Origin: an uncultured Gilliamella sp.
GTDB lineage: Bacteria; Pseudomonadota; Gammaproteobacteria; Enterobacterales; Enterobacteriaceae
NCBI GenBank assembly: GCA_945291235.1
Contig: CALYQY010000054.1
Location: 1-15,638, forward strand
Direction: 5' to 3'
Length of the DNA stretch: 15,638 nucleotides
This document shows positions 10,361 through 15,638 of this stretch, in pieces. Positions within the stretch are counted from its first letter, which is position 1. Each line of letters begins with the position of its first letter. Position numbers and translations under genes: made by a program. The notes beneath the pieces were generated by a model. The model was not told the DNA's origin, ran no database searches, and worked only from the letters and a program-made list of their open reading frames with translations.

Positions 10361-10842
10361 GTATTCGCTAAGTGTAGTTGATTAATAATAGCTTGACCTT
10401 TTTCCGTTTTTGCCAAAAAAGTCGCTGTGCGTTCAAGTTTTAAATAGTTTAAATGAACTTCGATATCTGCAATTGGCAAAATACCTTGTGCTTGCTGTGG
10501 CCACTCTATTAAAGAAATAGATCGCGAAGCAAAATATTCACGAATCCCCATAAACTCAAGTTCTTCTGGATCATAAAGCCTATATAAGTCGAAATGATAA
10601 ACTGAAAAATCATCAAATTGATATGATTCTACTAAGGTATAAGTTGGACTTTTTACATTACCAACATGCCCTAATTGTTGTAAAAAACCACGACTAAATG
10701 TTGTTTTTCCAGCACCAAGCTCACCAATTAAATAAATGACTATTGTACTATTATTATTCAATAAATAACTTAAACAATGCTTTGCTAACTGCTTTCCAAA
10801 GAAGATGGTTTGTTGTTCGTCGGCTAAAATAATAGGTTTCAT
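10357..10842 (-). CDS. tsaE: tRNA threonylcarbamoyladenosine biosynthesis ATPase TsaE (YjeE)
   Basis: TsaE is the P-loop ATPase of the TsaB-TsaD-TsaE complex, which transfers threonylcarbamoyl from the TsaC product to A37 of tRNAs reading ANN codons (t6A37). The product has 161 residues (E. coli 153). It has Walker [10 protein letters not shown] (40-48), the switch-like [11 protein letters not shown] segment, [21 protein letters not shown] and the Walker-B-region IEWPQQ. No clear ribosome-binding site precedes the ATG. It leads the amiB-mutL-miaA group. The usual upstream neighbour in E. coli (the NAD(P)HX repair gene yjeF/nnr) is absent and is replaced by divergent tusB. A TATAAT at 10873-10878 on the minus strand is a possible -10 box. 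Confidence 0.96.
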   Translation of the reverse strand: MKPIILADEQQTIFFGKQLAKHCLSYLLNNNSTIVIYLIGELGAGKTTFSRGFLQQLGHVGNVKSPTYTLVESYQFDDFSVYHFDLYRLYDPEELEFMGIREYFASRSISLIEWPQQAQGILPIADIEVHLNYLKLERTATFLAKTEKGQAIINQLHLANT

Positions 10843-10872
10843 AACGGATATTTTGCTTAATAAATAGTTGTT

Positions 10873-10878
10873 ATTATA
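10873..10878 (-). promoter_or_regulatory. Candidate -10 box for the tsaE-amiB-mutL-miaA transcript
   Basis: A perfect TATAAT on the minus strand lies 31 bp upstream of the tsaE start, in the divergent gap with tusB. No good -35 box is found 15-19 bp upstream, so the call rests on the hexamer and its position. Confidence 0.35.
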
Positions 10879-10907
10879 TACTAATAACCTTTAAAGATGT
10901 ACTAACC

Positions 10908-10936
10908 AAAATTAACTCAATTTTTGAGTAAATTTT
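10908..10936. repeat. Imperfect palindrome in the tsaE/tusB divergent gap
   Basis: AAAATT and ACTCAA pair with TTGAGT and AATTTT around a TTT centre, broken only by one A/A mismatch on each side of the core. The core palindrome is 10915-10929. It sits between the candidate tsaE -10 box and the tusB promoter, with its right end touching the tusB -35 box. That placement would suit an operator serving both directions, or a leftover terminator. No regulator family can be named. Confidence 0.5.
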
Positions 10937-10963
10937 AACTTTAATATCATGTCTTGACATAAT
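10935..10963 (+). promoter_or_regulatory. Candidate promoter for tusB
   Basis: TTAACT (10935-10940) and CATAAT (10958-10963) are 17 bp apart. Transcription would start near 10970, leaving only about six bases before the tusB ATG. A GTGA at 10966-10969 could serve as a weak ribosome-binding site if the real start is further upstream. Confidence 0.4.
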
Positions 10964-10975
10964 AAGTGAAAAAAC

Positions 10976-11257
10976 ATGCTACATACTATTTCAACGGATA
11001 ACCAATCAATAATCGATCCACAACTTATCTGTGCCCAAGATGCGGTCTTATTTTGGCAAAATGGCGTATTTGTTGCGTTACAAAATACTCCTGTTCTTAA
11101 TGCTATTTTAGAAAAAACTCAACATTGTTATATTTTAGATAATGATATAACAGCGCGTGGACTTGATCCGTTTATTGATAAAAGATTGCATATCATTAAT
11201 ATGCAACAGATGGTTGAATTAACCGTTCAATATTTTCCTCAAATGAATTGGCAATAA
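10976..11257 (+). CDS. tusB: Sulfurtransferase complex subunit TusB (DsrH family)
   Basis: TusB belongs to the TusBCD hexamer that relays persulfide sulfur from TusA to TusE for 2-thiolation of U34 in Lys, Glu and Gln tRNAs by MnmA. The product has 93 residues (E. coli 95). Family hallmarks are the MLHT start, the DAVLFWQNGV strand, DITARGL (matching DLIARGL in E. coli) and the ending QMVELTVQYFPQMNW, which aligns with DFVRLTVKHPSQMAW. TusB does not carry the catalytic Cys, which is on TusD. In most gammaproteobacteria tusB directly follows tusD and tusC; neither is present here, so this copy is separated from its partners. It is followed by tsaC on the same strand. Confidence 0.9.
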   Translation: MLHTISTDNQSIIDPQLICAQDAVLFWQNGVFVALQNTPVLNAILEKTQHCYILDNDITARGLDPFIDKRLHIINMQQMVELTVQYFPQMNWQ

Positions 11258-11286
11258 TCAAGTAACCTTGTTAACTTTGATTTTTA
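11258..11286 (+). terminator. Imperfect hairpin with T-run after tusB
   Basis: TCAAGTAAC can pair with GTTAACTTTGA around a short CTT loop, with two single-base bulges, and is followed by TTTTTA. It starts right after the tusB stop. This would be a modest intrinsic terminator separating tusB from tsaC. Confidence 0.4.
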
Positions 11287-11368
11287 CTTCCTGTATCAAC
11301 AATATTTCACAATAGACAGAGCCAATTTGCAATTCAATACACCTCGGTTTAATATGATTTTCATATCC

Positions 11369-11374
11369 TATAAT
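11369..11374 (+). promoter_or_regulatory. Candidate -10 box for tsaC-anmK
   Basis: A perfect TATAAT lies 17 bp before the tsaC ATG, without a good -35 box. If used, the mRNA would start about 11 nt before the ATG and have no Shine-Dalgarno sequence, since the stretch 11375-11391 contains no purine-rich motif. Confidence 0.35.
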
Positions 11375-11391
11375 TCTATATCCAACTGTAA

Positions 11392-11955
11392 ATGGTAAAT
11401 TTATTATCAATAAAAGAAATTGATGACTTGCTAAAAAAAGGCGAAGTTGTTGCTTATCCAACCGAATCCGTTTTTGGATTAGGATGTGATCCTGATTGTC
11501 AAACCGCAGTAATGAAACTGCTTGATTTAAAACGCCGTCCCATTGAAAAAGGTTTAATTCTCATTGCCAGCCATTATGATCAACTTATTCCTTACATCGA
11601 TGAGTCAGCCTTGACCTATCAACAAAAACAGTTAGCTCTTACCAGTTGGCCAGGTGCGGTTACTTGGATTTTTCCTAAGAATAAAAATACCCCACAATTT
11701 TTAACAGGACAATTTGATTCGATTGCAGTACGTGTTACTGATCATCCATTGGTATGTACATTATGCAACCTATTTGGTAAACCTTTAGTTTCAACAAGTG
11801 CGAATCTTTCAAATTATCCGCCTTGTTTTACCGCAAACGAAGTTGCATTACAATTTGGTGAACAGTTTCCTATTTTACAAGGTGAAACCGGACACAGGGC
11901 TTCACCTTCTGAAATTAGGGATATAAAAACCGGCCAAATCATACGACAAGGTTAG
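11392..11955 (+). CDS. tsaC: Threonylcarbamoyl-AMP synthase TsaC (YrdC)
   Basis: TsaC makes threonylcarbamoyl-AMP from threonine, bicarbonate and ATP, the first step of t6A37 formation; the product is then used by TsaB-TsaD-TsaE. The product is a single 187-residue YrdC domain (E. coli 190). It has [15 protein letters not shown] (21-35), [34 protein letters not shown] and [11 protein letters not shown], and ends in [15 protein letters not shown], closely matching E. coli. The length excludes the longer Sua5 form. The ATG chosen is the only standard start that keeps the N-terminal helix; no ribosome-binding site is visible. anmK follows after 4 nt. In E. coli tsaC lies elsewhere, so its place near tsaE is a local rearrangement. 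Confidence 0.95.
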   Translation: MVNLLSIKEIDDLLKKGEVVAYPTESVFGLGCDPDCQTAVMKLLDLKRRPIEKGLILIASHYDQLIPYIDESALTYQQKQLALTSWPGAVTWIFPKNKNTPQFLTGQFDSIAVRVTDHPLVCTLCNLFGKPLVSTSANLSNYPPCFTANEVALQFGEQFPILQGETGHRASPSEIRDIKTGQIIRQG

Positions 11956-11959
11956 TATT

Positions 11960-13066
11960 ATGCACAATTTATATATTGGTATTATGTCAGGTACCAGCAT
12001 GGATGGGGTAGATATTGCTTTAGTTGATATTACCGCAGGAAAAGTTAAATCAATAGCCAGCAAATGTTATTCGCTGCCAGATGATATTAAACAACAATTA
12101 CTGACCCTTTGTGAAACCAAACAGACTTCATTACAAGATTTAGGTGAACTGGATCACCAGTTAGGCTTACTTTATGCCCATCATGTGAATCAATTTTTAA
12201 CACACCATAAAATAGAACGTAATAAAATTAAAGCAATTGGATGTCATGGACAAACTATTTACCATTCACCATTAGGTGCAAACCCTTTTACGATGCAAAT
12301 TGGCGATGCCAATATCATTGCCGCCCTAACAGGCATTACTACCATCGCTGATTTTAGACGAAAAGATATTGCTTATGGTGGACAAGGCGCACCTTTAGTG
12401 CCTGCTTTTCATAAATCACAACTTGAAAATCCATCAATTAATCGTGTGATATTAAATATTGGTGGAATAAGCAATATCACGGTACTTATTCCACATCAGC
12501 CCGTCATCGGTTACGATACCGGACCGGGTAATGTATTGCTTGACGGTTGGATAAAGGCTTGTCTTGGTAAAAATTATGATAACGATGCTAAATGGGCAAA
12601 AACAGGAAAAATGGATACCAAACTTCTCACTAAATTATTAAATGAAGATTATTTTCAATTACCCGCCCCTAAAAGCACAGGACGAGAACTGTTTAACCTA
12701 TCTTGGTTACGTCAAAAATTGACAGGTATCACATTAAAATCTGAAGATATTCAAGCAACACTGGTTGAATTAACTGCATTATCTATCGTGCAAGAAATAA
12801 TAAAATTATCCATTAATACAGAATTGCCATGTGAACTTTTAGTGTGTGGTGGAGGCGCAAAAAATCCACTTATCATGCAAAGACTATCTGCGTTATTGCC
12901 TAATTGGAACGTGTTAACTACTAGTGAAAAAGGAATAAACAGTGATGATATGGAAGCAATAGCATTCGCTTGGCTTGCCTATTGTCGACTTAATAATATT
13001 CCGTCGAATATTCCAGAAGTGACTGGTGCAAACCAAGCGGTATCTTTAGGGGTGATTTATCAGTAA
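11960..13066 (+). CDS. anmK: Anhydro-N-acetylmuramic acid kinase AnmK
   Basis: AnmK opens and phosphorylates 1,6-anhydro-MurNAc to MurNAc-6-phosphate, recycling cell-wall sugar in the cytoplasm. The product has 368 residues (E. coli 369). Motifs in order are GIMSGTSMDGVD (7-18, phosphate-binding), GCHGQTIYH, DFRRKDIAYGGQGAPLVP, LNIGGISNIT, GYDTGPGNVLLDGW with the presumed catalytic Asp, and VCGGGAKNP near the C-terminus. The ATG follows the tsaC stop by 4 nt, with AAGG about 8 nt upstream inside the tsaC end, so the two are very likely one operon. Its 3' end converges on the HAD gene with only 6 bp between stops, leaving no room for a terminator. Confidence 0.96.
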   Translation: MHNLYIGIMSGTSMDGVDIALVDITAGKVKSIASKCYSLPDDIKQQLLTLCETKQTSLQDLGELDHQLGLLYAHHVNQFLTHHKIERNKIKAIGCHGQTIYHSPLGANPFTMQIGDANIIAALTGITTIADFRRKDIAYGGQGAPLVPAFHKSQLENPSINRVILNIGGISNITVLIPHQPVIGYDTGPGNVLLDGWIKACLGKNYDNDAKWAKTGKMDTKLLTKLLNEDYFQLPAPKSTGRELFNLSWLRQKLTGITLKSEDIQATLVELTALSIVQEIIKLSINTELPCELLVCGGGAKNPLIMQRLSALLPNWNVLTTSEKGINSDDMEAIAFAWLAYCRLNNIPSNIPEVTGANQAVSLGVIYQ

Positions 13067-13072
13067 CAATAT

Positions 13073-13852
13073 TTAAATCAAACCAAATTTTTTTAGGGCT
13101 TTTGCAATCCCATCATTATCATTGGAATCAGTGACAAATTCAGCTTGCTCTTTTAATTTGTCCACAGCATTAGCCATTGCTATCGGGTGATTAACGGTTG
13201 TAAACATCTCAAAATCATTCATCCCATCACCAAATGCGTAAGTTGGCACATCAGTGAATCCTTTTTTTTGCAATAACTGATTAATACCGTTACCTTTAGA
13301 TCCACCATGATTAAAAACATCAACGCAATATGGCGTGTTACGTATAAACGTTAATTCCGGAAAAGCATCACGATAAACAGATTCACCTTCTTCGCACAAC
13401 AATAACATCATTTGAATCGGTTCGTTTAGATAAAGCAGATCATCAACAGGGGGAATAGGTTGTTTAAGATAGTGATAAAACGTTTTTGCGGCTTGAGTAC
13501 ACTCAGAAATACGCATTATTTCATCATTATAAAAAGCTAAAGGAATATTCATTTGCTGTTTTGAAAACTGATACATTCTGGCGATTAAATCTTTATCGAT
13601 ATTATTCGTAAAAACTTTCTCGCCTTTATATAGAACAATTTGCCCATTCATACCGATAATAGAATCAATCGACAATTTTTTCATTAAATCGGTCACTTCA
13701 CAAGGTGTACGACCTGTTGCAAGCATTGGAATAATATTATTTTGCTTTAGCTTTCTTATTGCCTCAACTGAACTTGCTAAAACCTCTATTTGACTATTAA
13801 ATAAAGTCCCATCTAAATCAAAAAAAACGATAGCTTCAGGCTTATTACTCAT
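13073..13852 (-). CDS. Cof-type HAD-superfamily phosphatase
   Basis: This is a cytoplasmic haloacid-dehalogenase-type phosphatase of the Cof (C2B cap) subfamily, which generally hydrolyses small phosphorylated metabolites such as sugar phosphates, FMN or PLP. The product has 259 residues. Motif I is DLDGT (nucleophile Asp12, acid/base Asp14), motif II is ATGR (Thr46), motif III Lys is in GGSKGNG (Lys186), and motif IV is FGDGMND (Asp209 and Asp213). Residues about 85-180 form the cap. The substrate cannot be told from sequence, so no gene symbol is given. The start lies one base after the hda stop (TAATATG), so it is probably co-transcribed with hda. Confidence 0.92.
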   Translation of the reverse strand: MSNKPEAIVFFDLDGTLFNSQIEVLASSVEAIRKLKQNNIIPMLATGRTPCEVTDLMKKLSIDSIIGMNGQIVLYKGEKVFTNNIDKDLIARMYQFSKQQMNIPLAFYNDEIMRISECTQAAKTFYHYLKQPIPPVDDLLYLNEPIQMMLLLCEEGESVYRDAFPELTFIRNTPYCVDVFNHGGSKGNGINQLLQKKGFTDVPTYAFGDGMNDFEMFTTVNHPIAMANAVDKLKEQAEFVTDSNDNDGIAKALKKFGLI

Positions 13853-13853
13853 A

Positions 13854-14537
13854 TTACAAATCCAAAATATTTTTAATAAAAGGAATCGTTAACTTACGTT
13901 GTTCCGCTAATGTTGCTACTTCAAACTTTTCTAACAAAGAAAACAGGGTACGCATATCACGATGGACACGCTTTAATAAAAATAATCCAACTTCAGTCGA
14001 TAATTCAAAACCGCTTAATTGGGCTCGTAGTTGTAACGCCTTAAGCTTATCATCATCACTTAATTCTTTTAATTGATAAACTTGCCCCCAACTAAGTCGT
14101 GATACCAAATCAGGCAATATAAAAGAAACCTGTTTAGGGGGTGCACTGGCAGTAATCAATAATTTACTAATATTTTTTTCAGTCAGACGGTTAAATAAAT
14201 CAAAAATAGCTTCTTCCCAATCCCGATTGCCTGCAATAGCATCAATATCATCTAAACAAACTAAATCATAATTATCCAACCCTTGTAAAATTTCGGGAAC
14301 AAGGTGGAAATACTGTTTTAAAGGAATATAACTAGCCAGTTTATTTTGACTTGAGGCATGCAATAGATGAGTACGACCAGCAGCACTTGCCGACCACATA
14401 TAAAATACATTGAAACCTTGCTTAACCAATAAAGTTTGCAATGAATCAAGTAATAATTGATTATCACCTATATAAAAACTGTCGAAAGTTTCACTATTTG
14501 GTAATGAAAAAGGCAACGGTAATTGTGAAAGAGTAAT
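13854..14537 (-). CDS. hda: DnaA regulatory inactivator Hda, probable ATT start codon
   Basis: Hda is a AAA+ protein that, with the DNA-loaded beta clamp, stimulates hydrolysis of DnaA-ATP after initiation (RIDA). From the ATT at 14535-14537 the product has 227 residues (E. coli 233). Residues 5-10, QLPLPF, form the clamp-binding motif, followed by SLPNSETFDSF, matching E. coli QLSLPL and the next residues. The AAA+ core has a Walker A region AAGRTHLLHA (about 52-61), Walker B LVCLDDID (about 92-99), Box VII LPDLVSRL with the arginine finger near 147, and the C-terminal KLTIPFIKNIL. No ATG, GTG, TTG or CTG lies in frame between the upstream TGA (14547-14549) and the motif. The first standard start, TTG at 14514-14516, would remove the clamp motif and has no ribosome-binding site. 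GAGGT lies 6 nt before the ATT. Confidence 0.9.
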   Translation of the reverse strand: MTLSQLPLPFSLPNSETFDSFYIGDNQLLLDSLQTLLVKQGFNVFYMWSASAAGRTHLLHASSQNKLASYIPLKQYFHLVPEILQGLDNYDLVCLDDIDAIAGNRDWEEAIFDLFNRLTEKNISKLLITASAPPKQVSFILPDLVSRLSWGQVYQLKELSDDDKLKALQLRAQLSGFELSTEVGLFLLKRVHRDMRTLFSLLEKFEVATLAEQRKLTIPFIKNILDL

Positions 14538-14543
14538 AAAGTA

Positions 14544-14548
14544 ACCTC
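14544..14548 (-). promoter_or_regulatory. Shine-Dalgarno site that fixes the ATT start of hda
   Basis: On the minus strand GAGGT, a five-base perfect match to the anti-Shine-Dalgarno sequence, is followed by six bases and then ATT (14537-14535). The in-frame stop TGA (14547-14549) lies just upstream and limits how far the gene can extend. No comparable site precedes the in-frame TTG at 14516. Confidence 0.75.
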
Positions 14549-14571
14549 ACACTAAAAAATTAATCTAGTTA

Positions 14572-14577
14572 AGTATA
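14572..14577 (-). promoter_or_regulatory. Candidate -10 box for hda
   Basis: TATACT on the minus strand would give a transcript start near 14565 and a leader of about 28 nt carrying the GAGGT site. The -35 region (around 14595-14600) is a T-rich match of poor quality. The surrounding 14551-14700 is A/T-rich and holds no gene I can support. Confidence 0.35.
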
Positions 14578-14733
14578 AATTTGCTTTTGTAAAAATAAAA
14601 GAATTTTATAAAAAAGGAACAATTTAAAAAAATAAAAAATCGTTATTCAAAAAACCCTCGATATATTTTATCAGTAAACTATTAAAAAACAGCCAACAAA
14701 AAGACCAAAAAATAAGCAATCAAAATATATTTT

Positions 14734-14742
14734 TGTGGATAA
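14734..14742 (-). promoter_or_regulatory. DnaA box, perfect consensus
   Basis: TTATCCACA on the minus strand, identical to the strongest E. coli boxes (R1/R4). It is the box farthest from the unwinding region and nearest to hda, corresponding in position to E. coli R4. Confidence 0.9.
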
Positions 14743-14807
14743 CTCTGTGCTAAAAGAAAGTAATAAGCTGTGATAAGGCTATTAATAACCTAAACGACAA
14801 AACCAAT

Positions 14808-14816
14808 TGTGGATAA
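14808..14816 (-). promoter_or_regulatory. DnaA box, perfect consensus
   Basis: TTATCCACA on the minus strand, in the same orientation as the box at 14734, with 65 bp between them. It lies 9 bp from the opposed box at 14826. Confidence 0.9.
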
Positions 14817-14825
14817 CTAAGCTAA

Positions 14826-14834
14826 TTATCAACA
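14826..14834 (+). promoter_or_regulatory. DnaA box, one mismatch
   Basis: TTATCAACA differs from TTATCCACA at position 6. It overlaps the IHF-like sequence at 14827-14839 (the last base of that consensus fails), so DnaA and IHF might compete here. Confidence 0.7.
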
Positions 14835-14913
14835 AGTTTAGATCAACAAAGATCCGATCAATTAACAGTGTTACAGGATCAATAAGATCCTATAAAATAA
14901 TTACTATATCCAG

Positions 14914-14922
14914 TTATCAACA
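14914..14922 (+). promoter_or_regulatory. DnaA box nearest the unwinding region, one mismatch
   Basis: TTATCAACA lies 26 bp from the first AT-rich 13-mer (14949). In position and orientation it corresponds to E. coli R1, the box that anchors DnaA next to the duplex-unwinding element. Confidence 0.72.
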
Positions 14923-14937
14923 GAAAGGATCCACTCT

Positions 14938-15000
14938 AGTAGTAATAAAAATAAAAAGATCACATAAAAGATCTTATTTAATTTAAATGGCGATCAAATT
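14938..15000. other. AT-rich duplex-unwinding element of oriC
   Basis: This strongly A/T stretch holds three elements that resemble the E. coli 13-mers (GATCTnTTnTTTT). Minus-strand 14949-14961 matches with one mismatch and 14961-14973 with two. Plus-strand 14970-14982 (GATCTTATTTAAT) also fits in part. The elements abut through shared GATC sequences, much like the L/M/R array. Confidence 0.7.
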
Positions 15001-15007
15001 AGATCAT

Positions 15008-15035
15008 TTGACGTATTCAAAAAGATGAGTAAAAT
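15008..15035 (+). promoter_or_regulatory. Promoter for mnmG
   Basis: TTGACG (15008-15013) and TAAAAT (15030-15035) are 16 bp apart. Transcription would start near 15042, giving a leader of about 70 nt. It sits beside the unwinding element, as the E. coli gidA promoter does, where its transcription is known to influence initiation by changing local supercoiling. Confidence 0.6.
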
Positions 15036-15112
15036 CGCTAACGCTAATTTAGATCAAAACAACATGTCTGAACTAACAATCATCTTCATAGAAAATAACA
15101 ACGAGGCTTTAT

Positions 15113-15638
15113 ATGTTTTATCCAGATCTTTTTGATGTCATTATTGTCGGCGGCGGTCATGCTGGCACAGAAGCTGCCATGGCATCAGCAAGAATGGGCC
15201 GCAAAACACTACTTTTAACCCATAATATCAATACATTAGGACAAATGTCCTGTAATCCTGCTATAGGTGGTATTGGTAAAGGTCACTTGGTAAAAGAAAT
15301 CGATGCCATGGGCGGATTAATGGCTCATGCGATTGATCTTGCAGGGATCCAATTTAGGATCCTTAATAGCAGTAAAGGTCCAGCGGTCAGAGCAACACGT
15401 GCACAAGCGGATCGATCGCTTTATCGAAAAGTGATCAGAACAACACTTGAAAACCAAGAAAACTTAATGCTCTTTCAACAATCCGTAGAAGATGTGATCA
15501 TTGAAAACGATCAGATCACCGGAGTTAAAACGCAAATGGGCGTCTCTTTTAAAGCTAAAGCCGTCGTCTTAACGGCTGGCACTTTTCTAAATGGAAAAAT
15601 CCATATTGGTTTAGATAATTACAGTGGAGGAAGAACAG
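15113..15638 (+). CDS. mnmG: tRNA uridine-5-carboxymethylaminomethyl modification enzyme MnmG (GidA), 5' part
   Basis: MnmG is the FAD-binding subunit of MnmEG, which installs the cmnm5 or nm5 group on U34 of several tRNAs. Only the first 175 codons are in the window and the frame is open at the right edge. [20 protein letters not shown] gives the FAD-binding GxGxxG-type motif near residues 13-18. [43 protein letters not shown] and [17 protein letters not shown] follow, all matching E. coli closely. GAGG lies 6 nt before the ATG. GATC sites are dense in its codons (nine between 15335 and 15517). It is the first gene right of oriC and moves with the rightward fork. Confidence 0.98.
   Translation, partial: MFYPDLFDVIIVGGGHAGTEAAMASARMGRKTLLLTHNINTLGQMSCNPAIGGIGKGHLVKEIDAMGGLMAHAIDLAGIQFRILNSSKGPAVRATRAQADRSLYRKVIRTTLENQENLMLFQQSVEDVIIENDQITGVKTQMGVSFKAKAVVLTAGTFLNGKIHIGLDNYSGGRT

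Larger units (their letters stand above)
14734..15060. other. oriC: Chromosomal replication origin oriC (575-bp hda-mnmG gap)
   Basis: This is the origin where DnaA-ATP opens the duplex. Two perfect DnaA boxes (TTATCCACA on the minus strand) lie at 14734-14742 and 14808-14816. Two one-mismatch boxes (TTATCAACA on the plus strand) lie at 14826-14834 and 14914-14922. Opposed box orientations recall E. coli R1 versus R4. On the mnmG side are AT-rich 13-mer-like elements starting with GATCT (14949-14961, 14961-14973 on the minus strand; 14970-14982 on the plus strand). Eleven GATC sites start between 14841 and 15052 (14841, 14851, 14856, 14877, 14886, 14928, 14958, 14970, 14992, 15002, 15052), fitting Dam methylation and SeqA sequestration. 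An IHF-like site with one mismatch is at 14827-14839. As in E. coli, the unwinding region faces mnmG, but mioC is missing and hda takes its place. Confidence 0.93.

Noticed and set aside
11258..11461. A 67-codon minus-strand reading frame between tusB and tsaC
   Set aside because: It overlaps the tsaC start, has no recognisable domain or ribosome-binding site, and its end coincides with the hairpin after tusB. It is most likely a chance frame.
14643..14651. TTATTCAAA as a DnaA box
   Set aside because: It has two mismatches to the consensus in very A/T-rich DNA, and such matches are expected by chance.
14769..14777. TGTGATAAG as a fifth DnaA box
   Set aside because: It lacks one G of TGTGGATAA, so the nine-base register is broken and it cannot be counted as a box.
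15064..15135. A 23-codon frame starting at ATG 15064 and overlapping the mnmG start, a possible leader peptide
   Set aside because: There is no ribosome-binding site before it and no codon run suggesting attenuation. The GAGG at 15103 serves mnmG.

Overview
The window looks like a chromosomal replication-origin region from a low-GC gammaproteobacterium. The proteins align throughout with their E. coli counterparts, as judged from memory, but the DNA is AT-rich and the gene order differs from E. coli in several places. The oriC is of the Dam/SeqA type with clustered GATC sites, and MutL lacks the endonuclease motif, as expected for a MutH-dependent lineage. An Orbaceae member (Gilliamella, Frischella or Orbus-like gut symbionts) is my best guess; this is inference, not a match. 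No mobile element, CRISPR array, prophage or tRNA gene is visible.

Layout from left to right. Positions 1-165 hold, on the minus strand, the promoter, UP element, boxA and RNase III stem arm of a ribosomal RNA operon whose 16S gene lies beyond the left edge. Then come purT and purA on the minus strand, separated by a strong bidirectional terminator. A long minus-strand block follows that is largely the classical E. coli superoperon, read right to left: tsaE-amiB-mutL-miaA-hfq-hflX-hflK-hflC-purA. Many of its junctions are stop/start overlaps or short gaps, apart from a 292-bp AT-rich gap before hfq. A plus-strand island (tusB, tsaC, anmK) occupies 10976-13066. It is followed by a minus-strand pair, hda and a Cof-type HAD phosphatase. 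The 575 bp between hda and mnmG hold oriC, with four DnaA boxes, AT-rich 13-mers and eleven GATC sites in 215 bp. The window ends inside mnmG on the plus strand.

The genes form four functional groups. Five act in tRNA anticodon-loop modification: miaA (i6A37), tsaE and tsaC (t6A37), tusB (s2U34) and mnmG (mnm5/cmnm5U34). Three act in replication or repair: hda (inactivation of DnaA-ATP), oriC and mutL. hflK, hflC and hflX belong to envelope quality control and ribosome rescue, and hfq is the sRNA chaperone. The rest are purine synthesis (purA, purT) and peptidoglycan turnover or recycling (amiB, anmK). All genes left of oriC except tusB-tsaC-anmK, and the rRNA operon, run in the direction of the leftward replication fork.

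The most notable observation is at hda. The conserved N-terminal clamp-binding motif is encoded upstream of every standard start codon in frame. The only plausible start is an ATT codon at 14535-14537, preceded by a well-placed GAGGT ribosome-binding site. Together with the position of hda directly beside oriC, this suggests an unusual control of the DnaA-inactivating factor at the origin itself.
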